A stretch of DNA of 64,000 nt from Prosthecobacter sp. (GTDB lineage Bacteria > Verrucomicrobiota > Verrucomicrobiia > Verrucomicrobiales > Verrucomicrobiaceae), in contig NZ_JACSRD010000124.1 of assembly GCF_014879935.1 (NCBI RefSeq), positions 1 through 64,000 of the forward strand. Direction: 5' to 3'. The notes beneath the pieces are model-generated. The model ran no database searches. It was not told the DNA's origin and saw only the letters and a program-made list of their open reading frames with translations. Numbering within the stretch: the first letter of the stretch is position 1; every line of letters begins with the position of its first letter. Both the position numbers and the translations under genes were made by a program. Shown here one piece after another: positions 27,558 to 37,520 of the stretch.

Positions 27558-30500
27558 ATGCTCCGATTCCTCTGCCTGATCGCTGTTTTCGTCACGCAAG
27601 GTGGTCACGCCGAGTCCGTGCTGGCACGCTACGATTTCGAAGCAGGTCTCGCCGACACCACCGGCCAGCAAGCGGCGGTCACGCTCGCAGGTGGAGCGGC
27701 TTGGGAGCCGGGACGTTTGTCGTTCGCTTCAATGGCGGATAAAGCGGAGGTGACGATCCCGAACAACCAGTTTTACATCGCTGGCCAGACGCAGGCGATC
27801 GAGCTGGATGCGTGGATACGCACGGAGGCATTTCTCGGCAACAGCGTGGGTTCGGCGTATGTGATGACGCTGCTTCAGGCCTACAATGCCCAGCTGTCCT
27901 TCCTGCAGGACAAGTGGCAGTGGACTCCGCGCAGCATTTTGGGCAATGGCCATGAAGTCGTGTCGGCTGCTGAACTGGCTCCATATTGGCAGCATGGCAT
28001 CTCGCATCATCTTCAACTGGTCATTGATGCCGAAAAGGCCTCCGTGTGGGTGGACGGGCGATTGCTCGGGGAGACGCCTGCGCCGGGAGAGCTGGGCCTG
28101 TGGGGCCGCTCCACTGGGGTGAGCACGCTGAGCATGGGCATGTTCCATGGCGTGGTGGAGGAAGTCACCATCAAGCGTCATGACACCATCCCGGCCTATG
28201 TGAGCAAGGAGACGCCCTTCGAGATCACGGAGGTCGAACGTGGCATGGATGGACGGCTGAATCTGCGCTGGAACAGCCGCCCGGGGACGCAATACACGGT
28301 CGAAACTTCCACCGACCTCATCCACTGGGCTCCGCAGCCGCTCAGCGTGCTGACGGCCACGGCGCTGAGCACTTTGCAAGACGTGGCTGTCGATGCGGCA
28401 AGTCCAGATTTGTGTTTTGCGCGTGTGCGTGTGGGAAATGCCTTTGACGGCCAGGGGCCGCTGCTGCTCTCCCACCAGGATGGACAGACGCTGATCGGCA
28501 GCAGTGCTTTGATCCAATGGCTGCCCAACACCACGGGGGTGGATGAGTGGGTGGTGAAGGCAGGCAGCGTGGCGGGCGGTGCAGATTATTTTCAGAGCAT
28601 CTCACTGCCGGCCAGCAGCACTCAGTTCACCCTGAAGAACCTGCCCACCCGGGGAGAGGTGACGCATGTCACCCTCTCGTATCGCAAAGGGGTCTCGTGG
28701 TATGAGAAGCGCTTCACCTTCACCGCCCAGCAGACGGATGATCTGCCGGACGAGCGTGAAGGTCTCTTCCCCATCGCCAGGCCGAGCTACAACGGCATCG
28801 ACCAGATCCTCGGGCTGAGTAACCGCTGGCTGATCGCTGCGGTGGTGGACACCGAGGAGGTGGCGGCACGCATCAACACGCTTTCCGGCGGCCAGCTTTT
28901 CACGCATGCAGACAACTGGGACCGCGGCACACCTGCTGGCAATCCAGCACGCTGGGATGCCTGGACCGGACTGCCGCAGATACGTGACACTTACATCGCC
29001 CAGGCGCGCATTGACTTGGATGAGTCCCGATACACACGGCCCGACTACTACGCCATCACATCGACCGACGATCCGGCCTATGCCACCGCCCGCGAACCGC
29101 TGCGGGCCACCCAGTATTACGTGGGCCTGGATGGCGGCCAGACGCGTGGCATGCACAACCTGCACTACGCTCATTACTGCTACATCGAAATGCCTGACGC
29201 CATGGTCAGCGGGCGCACTTACACCCTCACGCTCGACAACGGCAAAGCGGCGACTTTTCTCTACGACGAGAGCCGCACGGTCTCACGGGCCATCAAGGTG
29301 AATCAAAACGGCTACCTCTCAGACAGCACCAAGAAGTACGCCTACATCGGCGGCTGCGTGCATGGCTACGGTCCCCTGTCGCTGAGCCACGCGACGACCT
29401 TTGAAGTCATCAATGCCCAGACCGGCGCCGTGGCTCACAGTGGCAATGTCACCCTGCGGGAGGCGAATCCGCGGTTCTCCGTGAAACCGGGCAATACCGA
29501 TGATCCTGCCACGCGTCCGCTCATGCTCGGCGAAAACTTGTATCAGATCGATCTCAATGGCCTGACGCAACACGGTTGGTTCTTCATCCGTGTGCCTGGT
29601 GTGGGCCGTTCATGGACATTCCGCCATGCGCCGGATGCGTATGGCGAGGCCTTCTACACCAGCGCACGCGGTCTTTACCATCAGCGGGCCAATAGCGCCT
29701 ACCAGATGCCGTTCACGCCGTGGAGCCGCATCAAAGCCCACAGCGAGCCCATTTATGAAAGCGCCCTCGTCTGCTTTGGCTTCGGTGACTTTGATGAACC
29801 CGCCAATTATCAGCGCTTCGACATCGTGGGAGCGACGCTCGATCTCACCAGGGCTACTCCCAATGTGGAAGGTGGTTGGTATGATGCAGCGGACTGGGAT
29901 CGCAATCTGCGCCACTACACGAACATCTTTGACATGCTCTACGCCTATGAGGTCGCCCCGGCGAAGTTTGTCGATGGCCAGCTCAACATCCCTGAGAGCG
30001 GCAACGGCGTTCCCGACATTCTCGATGAGGTCGAATACGGCCTCGAAGTCTGGACGCGCAGCATGACCGCCACAGGAGGAGTCTCCGGGATGGTGGAGAC
30101 ATCCACGCATCCCACCATGACGGATCCGGCCTACAAATACGGCTACAGTCAGCGCACACGCTGGTCATCGCTCCTTTACGCTGCCGCCGCTGCACAGCTC
30201 GCTGAATTGCTCGCGCCCATCGATGCCGCACGCTCCACCAAGTATCGGCAGCTCGCTCTAAAGGCCTATGGCTTCGGCGCTGATCCCGCCAACAGCCTCG
30301 GCACCATCACCATCCCGGCCGCCTCCAATCGCGGCCTCGGCACGCCTTACAGCTACAACTGGACTGAGCTCGCAAGCATGAATGATCCCTATCTGTTTCA
30401 TGCCAAGCTGCGGCTCTACTACCTCACGGGTGACACAGCGTACCTTGGCGGCATCGAGAGCCATCTGGTCGGCGCCGCCCCATGGGCATGGCCGAACACA

Positions 30501-31220
30501 CTGCGGGACTGCGTGCCATGGTTTTACTTCAGCATCGCCAAACGTGGCGCAGGCATCTTCAACCAGGGCCTCATCGACACCTGGCGGAACAAATACATCA
30601 ATGGAGCCGATGGCCTCGTCGCCATGCTCGACGCCATGCCTTACCGTCACACCTGGCCACGCTATCAGGATTACTTCGCCGCCTGGGGAGAGATGGACTT
30701 TGCCAATCGCAGCCGCCTTCTGCTGCAAGCCTATGCATTGACCAACAACACCACCTATCGTGACACCGCCGCCTGCAACATGGACTACATGTTTGGCAGC
30801 AACGCTATGGGCATGAGCTGGACGACCGGCATCGGCTACACTTACCCCGCCGTGCTCCAGCATGAAGTCAGCGCCAATGATGCCATCGATGACCCGGTGC
30901 CCGGCATCAGCATCTATGGTCTCGACGGCGGCCCGATGCACTACACCCTGCGCAACGACGTCTGGAGCAGTCCGACTGATCCTACTGCCACCACGCGTCA
31001 TTCGTTCTACCCCGACCCTGGCACGCCCTTTTATCGTCGCTGGGTGCCTCATCCAACGGCGAACACGGGCCAGTGTGAATTCACCATCCATGAGACCATG
31101 AGCGCCACCCTATTCACCTGCGCCATGCTGCTGCCAGACGGCTGGACGCCACCCCTGAGCCTAAAGCAGCGCAAGCCACGCCATCGCGGCAGCCTCTTTG
31201 GCTATTGGTATCTGCCTTGA
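27558..31220 (+). CDS. secreted glycoside hydrolase family 9 with N-terminal LamG-like domain
   Basis: 1220 residues. A signal peptide (LRFLCLIAVFVTQGGHA) is followed by a LamG/concanavalin-like domain (to about 210) and Ig or fibronectin-like regions. A cellulase N-terminal Ig-like domain starts near 575 (AIKVNQNGYL), and the GH9 (alpha/alpha)6 barrel spans about 660-1200. The GH9 nucleophile/base region reads GGWYDAADWDRNLRHYTN near residue 772, and IPESGNGVPDILDEVEYGLEVW follows. A glutamate in TIHETMSATLFT near the C-terminus is in the place of the general acid. It cuts beta-1,4 glucans or a similar glycan outside the cell. The ATG at 27558 was chosen by the signal peptide. Confidence 0.88.
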   Translation: MLRFLCLIAVFVTQGGHAESVLARYDFEAGLADTTGQQAAVTLAGGAAWEPGRLSFASMADKAEVTIPNNQFYIAGQTQAIELDAWIRTEAFLGNSVGSAYVMTLLQAYNAQLSFLQDKWQWTPRSILGNGHEVVSAAELAPYWQHGISHHLQLVIDAEKASVWVDGRLLGETPAPGELGLWGRSTGVSTLSMGMFHGVVEEVTIKRHDTIPAYVSKETPFEITEVERGMDGRLNLRWNSRPGTQYTVETSTDLIHWAPQPLSVLTATALSTLQDVAVDAASPDLCFARVRVGNAFDGQGPLLLSHQDGQTLIGSSALIQWLPNTTGVDEWVVKAGSVAGGADYFQSISLPASSTQFTLKNLPTRGEVTHVTLSYRKGVSWYEKRFTFTAQQTDDLPDEREGLFPIARPSYNGIDQILGLSNRWLIAAVVDTEEVAARINTLSGGQLFTHADNWDRGTPAGNPARWDAWTGLPQIRDTYIAQARIDLDESRYTRPDYYAITSTDDPAYATAREPLRATQYYVGLDGGQTRGMHNLHYAHYCYIEMPDAMVSGRTYTLTLDNGKAATFLYDESRTVSRAIKVNQNGYLSDSTKKYAYIGGCVHGYGPLSLSHATTFEVINAQTGAVAHSGNVTLREANPRFSVKPGNTDDPATRPLMLGENLYQIDLNGLTQHGWFFIRVPGVGRSWTFRHAPDAYGEAFYTSARGLYHQRANSAYQMPFTPWSRIKAHSEPIYESALVCFGFGDFDEPANYQRFDIVGATLDLTRATPNVEGGWYDAADWDRNLRHYTNIFDMLYAYEVAPAKFVDGQLNIPESGNGVPDILDEVEYGLEVWTRSMTATGGVSGMVETSTHPTMTDPAYKYGYSQRTRWSSLLYAAAAAQLAELLAPIDAARSTKYRQLALKAYGFGADPANSLGTITIPAASNRGLGTPYSYNWTELASMNDPYLFHAKLRLYYLTGDTAYLGGIESHLVGAAPWAWPNTLRDCVPWFYFSIAKRGAGIFNQGLIDTWRNKYINGADGLVAMLDAMPYRHTWPRYQDYFAAWGEMDFANRSRLLLQAYALTNNTTYRDTAACNMDYMFGSNAMGMSWTTGIGYTYPAVLQHEVSANDAIDDPVPGISIYGLDGGPMHYTLRNDVWSSPTDPTATTRHSFYPDPGTPFYRRWVPHPTANTGQCEFTIHETMSATLFTCAMLLPDGWTPPLSLKQRKPRHRGSLFGYWYLP

Positions 31221-31307
31221 TGTGCGGCCCGGCTGCTTGGGTTGTTTTTTCAGCCGCGTCTCTCAAAGCATCCAAGACGACACCCAACACGCGGTTTTTT
31301 TCACCGG

Positions 31308-32171
31308 ATGCAGCGCATCCCCATCATCGACTCCCACACCGGCGGCGAGCCCACACGCGTCGTTTTGAGCGGCATCAGCGCCGCGGAGCTCGAAACGTAT
31401 CGTCGTGCGATCATTTGCGAGCCACGAGGGCATGAGGTGATCGTCGGTGCCTTGCTCGTGGAGCCGAAAGACGCGACTTGTGCTGCGGGCGTGATTTTCT
31501 TCAACAACGTCGGCCTGCTCGGCATGTGCGGGCATGGCATGATCGGCCTCATCGCGACGCTGAAGCATCTCGAACGCATTTCAGCCGGCGAGCATCGCGT
31601 GGAGACGCCGGTGGGCGTGGTGACCGCCGTTTTGGATGACAGCGGCAGCGTGAGCATGCGCAATGTGCCGTCGTATCGACAGGCGAAGGGCGTGAAGGCC
31701 AGTGGAGTGACCGGAGACGTCGCGTGGGGCGGAAACTGGTTCTTTCTCGTGTCGGATCACGGACTCGATCTCACGCTGAAAAATGTGCCGCAGCTCACGC
31801 AGGCCAGTTTGGCGATGCGCGAGGCCGTGCGGGCCGCAGGCTACCCGGAAGTCGATCACGTCGAGCTTTTTGGCCCGGCGCACGATCCCGCAAATCACAG
31901 TCGAAACTTCGTTTTGTGCCCTGGCGGTGAGTATGATCGCTCCCCCTGCGGCACGGGCACGAGCGCGAAGCTCGCGTGCCTCGCCGCAGATGGAAAACTG
32001 GCCGCAGGCGAGATCTGGCGGCAGGAAAGCATCCTCGGCAGCGTGTTTGAAGGCAGCTACGAAGCCACAGAGAAAGGCATTCTGCCCACGATCACCGGCG
32101 AGGCCTTCATCACGGCGGAATCGACGCTGGTGCTCGATCCGGCGGACCCGTTTCGTCTTGGCATCGCGTGA
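31308..32171 (+). CDS. proline racemase/4-hydroxyproline epimerase family protein
   Basis: 287 residues. Both catalytic cysteines are present: C74 in [13 protein letters not shown] and C214 in [11 protein letters not shown], which favours racemase or epimerase chemistry over the 3-hydroxyproline dehydratase variant, where the first cysteine is a threonine. The N-terminus [13 protein letters not shown] is the family hallmark. 4-Hydroxyproline 2-epimerase is more likely than proline racemase in a bacterium of this lifestyle, but that is inference. Collagen-derived hydroxyproline would be the substrate. The next gene (ECF sigma factor) starts 39 bases downstream. Confidence 0.87.
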   Translation: MQRIPIIDSHTGGEPTRVVLSGISAAELETYRRAIICEPRGHEVIVGALLVEPKDATCAAGVIFFNNVGLLGMCGHGMIGLIATLKHLERISAGEHRVETPVGVVTAVLDDSGSVSMRNVPSYRQAKGVKASGVTGDVAWGGNWFFLVSDHGLDLTLKNVPQLTQASLAMREAVRAAGYPEVDHVELFGPAHDPANHSRNFVLCPGGEYDRSPCGTGTSAKLACLAADGKLAAGEIWRQESILGSVFEGSYEATEKGILPTITGEAFITAESTLVLDPADPFRLGIA

Positions 32172-32210
32172 GGCTTGAAAGCAAGGTGGAACGGATTCAG
32201 TAGGGCTTGG

Positions 32211-32972
32211 ATGCCCCCCATGGATTTCGATGCCAAGCTCAATGAATCGACGCCCGGAGTCTTTCTGACGACCCGTTGGTCGCTGGTGGCGCGTGCGGCG
32301 GATGAAGATGACTCGACGGCAGCCCAGGCCCTGGCTGATCTGTGCCGGGATTACTGGCGGCCCTTGTATCATTTCGCCCGGAGGAAGGGGCAGACGCCGC
32401 AGGATGCGCAGGATCTGACGCAGGGCTTCATCGCGAAACTGCTGGAGAGCGGATCGTTTTCGCGGGCGGACCGGGAACTGGGGCGCTTCCGGACGTTTTT
32501 GATCAGCTCGTTCGTGAAATACATGTCGAACCAGCACCGCGACCAGACCGCGCAGAAACGCGGCGGTGCCATGAGTCCGGTTTCACTGAACGATGCCAGT
32601 GTCGAGCTGGAGTATGCCACGCACGACACCATGACACCGGAGCGGCTTTACGAACGGAGCTGGGCACTGGCGCTGCTGGAGAGGGTGATGCAACGACTGC
32701 GCGAAGAATACGTGAAGGCAGGACGCCTGCGGCTTTGGGAGGCGATCGAGCCGCATCTGGCTGGTGGTGGCGGGCGGCCGGGCTATGCGCGGATGGCGGC
32801 GGAGCTGGGCATGAGCGAGTCGGCGCTGACGGTGTCGGTGCATCGCATGCGGAAACGCTACGGCACGCTGCTGCGGGAGGAGATCGCCTCCACAGTGGCG
32901 GATGCGGCGGAGGTGGATGATGAACTGCGTCATCTCATGACGGTGGTGTCAGGCAGCGCAGATGCTGTGTAA
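32211..32972 (+). CDS. ECF-type RNA polymerase sigma factor
   Basis: 253 residues. Sigma region 2 (about 30-105) has the core-binding pattern DYWRPLYHFARRKGQTPQDAQDLTQGFIAKLLE. Region 4 (about 180-240) ends with a helix-turn-helix, GYARMAAELGMSESALTVSVHRM. It is of the kind linked to Ser/Thr kinases in Planctomycetota and Verrucomicrobiota: its neighbour 40 bases downstream is such a kinase, and no anti-sigma gene is nearby. Start at 32211 or the in-frame ATG at 32220. Presumably phosphorylated, directly or indirectly, to act on the genes that follow. Confidence 0.9.
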   Translation: MPPMDFDAKLNESTPGVFLTTRWSLVARAADEDDSTAAQALADLCRDYWRPLYHFARRKGQTPQDAQDLTQGFIAKLLESGSFSRADRELGRFRTFLISSFVKYMSNQHRDQTAQKRGGAMSPVSLNDASVELEYATHDTMTPERLYERSWALALLERVMQRLREEYVKAGRLRLWEAIEPHLAGGGGRPGYARMAAELGMSESALTVSVHRMRKRYGTLLREEIASTVADAAEVDDELRHLMTVVSGSADAV

Positions 32973-33012
32973 GGATCGACTGAATTCTGGTAACACAGAT
33001 TTGAATCCCCCG

Positions 33013-36000
33013 ATGCCTGAGCCCGACGCCACACCCGAAAAGCCACTGCCATGCGCCGTTTGCGGCACGCCGTTGATGGCGGGAAGGCTGGGAAACCGGT
33101 GTCCGCGCTGCTTGCTGAGCCTGGCGTCGTTCACCATCGAGACAGCGGACGATCTGGGGGCGGAGCCGGCAGGTCTGCGGCAGTTTGGCGACTATGAGTT
33201 GCTGGAGGAGATCGCGAGAGGCGGCATGGGCGTGGTGTACCGCGCACGGCAGCTGAGCCTGGGCCGCGAGGTGGCGGTGAAGATGATCCTGGCCGGCGAG
33301 CTGGCGACTTCCGAGTCGGTGCAGCGTTTCCGCAATGAGGCGTCCACCGCAGCGCGGCTGGAGCACCCGAACATCGTGTCCGTGTATGAGATCGGGGAGC
33401 TGGACATGCAGCATTTTTTCTCGATGCGGCTGGTGCTGGGGCGGCGAAACATCGCGACCTGGGCCAAGCGACTGACCGGGCGGGCCGACGAACGCGACAG
33501 GCTGGTCGCGGCGATGATGGCGAAGGTGGCACATGCGGTGGAGTTCGCCCACGAGCGCGGCGTGCTGCATCGCGACCTGAAGCCGTCGAACATCCTGGTG
33601 GATGACCAAAACGAACCGCAGGTGACGGACTTCGGCCTGGCGAAGCTGCTCAATGAGCAGGACAGCAGCCTGACGCTCTCCGCCGTGATGCTTGGCAGCC
33701 CGAGCTACATGGCCCCGGAGCAGGCGGATGGACGACACGGCGATGTGACCACGCTGACGGATGTGTATGGCCTCGGCGCGGTGCTTTACGAGTTGCTGGC
33801 CGGACGTCCGCCCTTCGCGGCGGCGACACCACTGGCGACAGCGAAGCAGGTGGTGGAGCATATGCCCGCAGCGCTGACCGGCACGGCACGCGATCTGGCC
33901 ACGATCTGCCTGAAGTGCCTGGCCAAGGAACCCACGCAAAGGTACATGAGCGCTCTCGCCGTGGCGGAGGATCTCGAAAGCTTCATGCGAGGCGAGCCGA
34001 TTCGCGCACGGCCATTGACGCTTCCTGAGTCGGTCTGGCGCTGGACGCGGCGGCGTCCGAAGGTCGCCGCGTTGCTTGCCACGATAGCCCTGGTGTTTTT
34101 GCTCGGTTTTGCCGGAGTGACCTGGCAGTGGAGACGGGCTGAGGAGGCACGCGTGGAGCAACGGCGGGCGCTGGGCCATCTGGCGTGGAATGAAGTGGTG
34201 AGACAGGCGGGCACGGATGAAAAACAACCCGCGCTGGCCAGGCTCGCGGCGATGTTGCGCGAGGATCCCTCGCGCTGGCAGGCGGCCATGCTCGCGATGT
34301 CGATGGTCGATCAATCATCGTTTCCGATGCTGGTGGGACCGCCGATGAAACCGGAGGTGAAGCTGCTCACTCCGCCCCGCCTTGCACCGGATGGCACCTG
34401 GTTCGCTGCGGCTGGGGAAGATCAGATCCTTCGCACCTGGGATGCCGCCACGGGGCGTGAGACCAAGCGGATCACGCTGGTCTCGCCTGCCACAGCGTTG
34501 GCCGTGGCAGCAGGCCCGTGGACGCTGGCGCTGGCCACCCACGACGGCCACATCCACATCCATGCCACCTTGGAGACTGCGGCGGCTTCGCTGGCGCGTG
34601 ATCGTTCGAAAGCCGTGCGTGAGCTTCAATTCTCCGCAGACGGCTCACGCCTTGCAGCGCGGTCCGCTGAACAGGTGGAGATTTGGGAGTGCGGATCATC
34701 CTGGGAGTCTCCGCCGCAGCTCTTCCTGCTGGAAGGTGGAGTGGCGGGAGCAAAGCTGTCCGCCGACGGCAAGCGTTTGCTGGTTTGGAATGCACGTCGG
34801 GCGGCAGTCTTTGAGACCGTGTCAAAACGGGCACTGCTGCAGATCGAGGCACGGGAAAAATTCCGCGGCGGGGCGCTTTCTGGGAATGGCGGACGGGTTT
34901 CCATGCTCGATGAGCGCTTCACCACGCGATCATGGGCCGTGGAATCCTCCGTGGTGCTGAGTGAAATCGACAGCCAGCCGTCACCCTGTCGTTTTCTCGT
35001 GCTGAATCATGACGGCACGCGTGTCACCCTCGGCACCGCCGCCAATAACCTCGCTGTGTTCGACACGGGGACCGGTTTGAGTGTCGCCACGGCCATGAAC
35101 CATCTTTACAATCCGGCGGCGCTGATCGCTTCGGGGGACGGCAGTCGCACATTGAGCTACGGCAAGGATGGTCGCGTGCGCCTGTGGGACGCGGAGTCCG
35201 GCCGCGCGATGATCAGCCCGGTGTGGCTGAATACCGAGGCCTCGATGGCGATGGACGTGTCGCACGACGGCCGGAGGATGCTCATCGCGCCCGAATCCGT
35301 CCGCGATGGCGAGGCGACGATCAGCGTGTGGCAAGGTTCCGCGCCACTGCCGCCGCAACGGCATCGGCACCCACGACAGACGGAGGAAATGGCGGGCAAC
35401 CGCATCAGTCCGGATGGACGTCTCGGCTGCTTGAGTGTGTCGGCGGAGCATCGCGCCCATCTATATGACCTCGCAGACGAGCATGTGGTTCTGGATGCTC
35501 CAACTCGTGGTGACATCTACGAGCATGTCTTTTCGCCGGACATGAGCCGCTATTACGCATTCACCGGCAACGGCTGGCTGCATGGCTGGTCGCTGGAGAC
35601 GGGACAGGAGCTGTGGCCGCCCAGCCGTCAAAGCGGTGCGATCCGCCCGGCAGACATCTCCCCTGACGGCCGGCATCTGGCTGCCGCGCACAATGACGGC
35701 CGCATCCGCATCCATGACAGCGCCACCGGCAAGCTGGTGAGGACGCTGGACCATCCTGGCGAGATCAAGGTGCTGCGTTTCGCGCCCGATGGCAGCGGAC
35801 GCTTTTTCACCAGCTCCACCGACCGTGTCACGCACGTCTGGGACATCAGGACGGGCGAAAAGTTGCGAACCTTCACCGGCCACTCCGACTCGATCATCGC
35901 CGGGGCGTGGAGCCCGGACAGCAGGCTCATCGCCACGGCTTCTTATGACCAGACGGCACGCGTCTGGGACGTCGCCACCGGAAAGGTGGTGGGAAAGCCG

Positions 36001-36579
36001 ATGCCGCATCTGGCCTGGCTGTCGCACCTGGAGTTCAGCCCGGATGGTGAAATCCTGGCCACGGCATGCCGGGACGGCACCGTGCGGCTGTGGCACCCGC
36101 ACACAGGCACGCCACGGTCTTCGCCACTGCCGCAGGCCAGCACGCCAGTGCTCGTGCGTTTCACCGCAGACGGGCGGTGCCTGCTGGTGCGCGACCACTT
36201 GGGCATCAGTTTTTGGGACACGTCACAGGGGGAGCAGGTGACCGCGCACTATCCCGCCCCGATCGCCAGCGGCCATGGCTACGACTCAGCGCCGGGCCGC
36301 GCTGTGCTCTCACCTGACGGCACGCGCGTTCATTTGGGCAGCTCCATGATGGAAGGCGTGCTGTGGACGGTCCCGCAGCCGCGTGAACCGGTGCCATCCT
36401 GGTTTCCTGAGCTGCTGGAAAGCCTCGCGTTGATGCGCACTGGAGACGCCGGTGTCACACGGGTGATTTCGGGCGAAGTTCTGCTGAAACTGCGCTCCCG
36501 GCTCGCCAGCACGACGGAGAAAGGCATCTACGCCGATTGGGCGAGACGCGTCCTGAGGCTGCCAACTGGCCAACCGTGA
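33013..36579 (+). CDS. Ser/Thr protein kinase with C-terminal WD40 repeats
   Basis: 1188 residues. An N-terminal zinc ribbon (CAVC and CPRC) precedes the kinase (about 60-325). All catalytic motifs are present: glycine loop ARGGMGVVY, VAVK lysine, HRDLKPSN near residue 186, DFGLAK and APEQ. A membrane helix (about 350-372, ALLATIALVFLLGFAGVTW) leads to about 750 residues of WD40-like beta-propeller repeats (for example VRLWDAESGRA, ARVWDVATGKVVG and VRLWHPHTGTP). It is coupled to the ECF sigma factor before it. The propeller side is probably outside the cytoplasm and senses or binds something. Confidence 0.92.
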   Translation: MPEPDATPEKPLPCAVCGTPLMAGRLGNRCPRCLLSLASFTIETADDLGAEPAGLRQFGDYELLEEIARGGMGVVYRARQLSLGREVAVKMILAGELATSESVQRFRNEASTAARLEHPNIVSVYEIGELDMQHFFSMRLVLGRRNIATWAKRLTGRADERDRLVAAMMAKVAHAVEFAHERGVLHRDLKPSNILVDDQNEPQVTDFGLAKLLNEQDSSLTLSAVMLGSPSYMAPEQADGRHGDVTTLTDVYGLGAVLYELLAGRPPFAAATPLATAKQVVEHMPAALTGTARDLATICLKCLAKEPTQRYMSALAVAEDLESFMRGEPIRARPLTLPESVWRWTRRRPKVAALLATIALVFLLGFAGVTWQWRRAEEARVEQRRALGHLAWNEVVRQAGTDEKQPALARLAAMLREDPSRWQAAMLAMSMVDQSSFPMLVGPPMKPEVKLLTPPRLAPDGTWFAAAGEDQILRTWDAATGRETKRITLVSPATALAVAAGPWTLALATHDGHIHIHATLETAAASLARDRSKAVRELQFSADGSRLAARSAEQVEIWECGSSWESPPQLFLLEGGVAGAKLSADGKRLLVWNARRAAVFETVSKRALLQIEAREKFRGGALSGNGGRVSMLDERFTTRSWAVESSVVLSEIDSQPSPCRFLVLNHDGTRVTLGTAANNLAVFDTGTGLSVATAMNHLYNPAALIASGDGSRTLSYGKDGRVRLWDAESGRAMISPVWLNTEASMAMDVSHDGRRMLIAPESVRDGEATISVWQGSAPLPPQRHRHPRQTEEMAGNRISPDGRLGCLSVSAEHRAHLYDLADEHVVLDAPTRGDIYEHVFSPDMSRYYAFTGNGWLHGWSLETGQELWPPSRQSGAIRPADISPDGRHLAAAHNDGRIRIHDSATGKLVRTLDHPGEIKVLRFAPDGSGRFFTSSTDRVTHVWDIRTGEKLRTFTGHSDSIIAGAWSPDSRLIATASYDQTARVWDVATGKVVGKPMPHLAWLSHLEFSPDGEILATACRDGTVRLWHPHTGTPRSSPLPQASTPVLVRFTADGRCLLVRDHLGISFWDTSQGEQVTAHYPAPIASGHGYDSAPGRAVLSPDGTRVHLGSSMMEGVLWTVPQPREPVPSWFPELLESLALMRTGDAGVTRVISGEVLLKLRSRLASTTEKGIYADWARRVLRLPTGQP

Positions 36580-36646
36580 ACCCGGAGGCACACTTTTTTC
36601 ACGAAGCCGGTAAGGATTGAAAACAGACCGGTAAGACCGGGGATGA

Positions 36647-37513
36647 ATGACTGTCTCATCCTCCTGTTTCACCGGGCTCCGGCGGCTCTTGCTGGGTTTG
36701 CTCGGCTGCGCCTCCCTGGCCCAGGCTTTTCCGCCCGCGCCGATGTTCACGATCCACGGAATTGCGCGTGATTCCTTCGGTTGGGCGCTGAAGGCCTCGG
36801 ACCAGGCCACCGTGGTGGTGCGGCAGAACGGCGTGGTGATCGCTGAAGCCGCGGTCGATGAAAGACCGCGTGCGGGCGAAAATTTCCGGCTGCAACTGCC
36901 CATGGACACGAATCCGGCCGATCCCTACCGCACCGGAGCGCAGACCACGGGCACGCTGCTGTCCATCGAGGTGCGATTCCCGAACGCGACCCTGCCGGTT
37001 TCGAGTCTCACGGCCTCCAGCCGCACGGTGGGGCAGCCAGCAGGCAGCAGTTTCATTGATTTCACCATCGGAGCCGACACGGATGGCGATGGCATTCCAG
37101 ACAGTTGGGAATGGTGGCAGCTCGGTGAAGCCGGCATCGGCCCCGGCGACCCACGCTGGTCGCTGGCGACGCTGGGCGGCGGCGACTTCGACCAAGACGG
37201 CACGTCGGACCACATCGAATACCTCGCGGGCACCTTTGCGTTTTTGAATTCGGAGACGCTGGCCCTGAAGATCACCGGCTGGCACGAGGACGGCTCGGCG
37301 CTGCTGAGCGCCTTCGTCGTGGTGGACAAAACCTACCGGGTGGAGTTTTCCGCCGACTTGAAGGACTGGACGCGCACGGATGTGCGCCAGGATTCACCCA
37401 CGGCGCAGGCACAGACGACCTTCACCGCGGCGGACACGCGGGAGGTCAGCCTCTACTCCCCGGCCTCGATCGGAAGAACCAACCTTTTCTACCGGCTGGT
37501 GCTGGTGCGCTGA
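36647..37513 (+). CDS. secreted protein with TSP3-like calcium motifs
   Basis: 288 residues. A signal peptide (LLLGLLGCASLAQAFPPAP) leads to an Ig-like beta domain (about 30-135). Two acidic repeats follow, DTDGDGIPDSW and GDFDQDGTSD, which look like thrombospondin type-3 or EF-like calcium loops, and then a C-terminal beta domain (YRVEFSADLKDWTRTD) of a type common in Verrucomicrobia surface proteins. The function is not known. It ends seven bases before the next gene, so the two are co-transcribed. Confidence 0.8.
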   Translation: MTVSSSCFTGLRRLLLGLLGCASLAQAFPPAPMFTIHGIARDSFGWALKASDQATVVVRQNGVVIAEAAVDERPRAGENFRLQLPMDTNPADPYRTGAQTTGTLLSIEVRFPNATLPVSSLTASSRTVGQPAGSSFIDFTIGADTDGDGIPDSWEWWQLGEAGIGPGDPRWSLATLGGGDFDQDGTSDHIEYLAGTFAFLNSETLALKITGWHEDGSALLSAFVVVDKTYRVEFSADLKDWTRTDVRQDSPTAQAQTTFTAADTREVSLYSPASIGRTNLFYRLVLVR

Positions 37514-37520
37514 AAACGTC

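Noticed and set aside
31221..31307. Terminator hairpin after the GH9 gene
   Set aside because: A six-base stem (CGGCTG/CAGCCG) with a long T-containing loop rather than a T-run after the stem; too weak to call.
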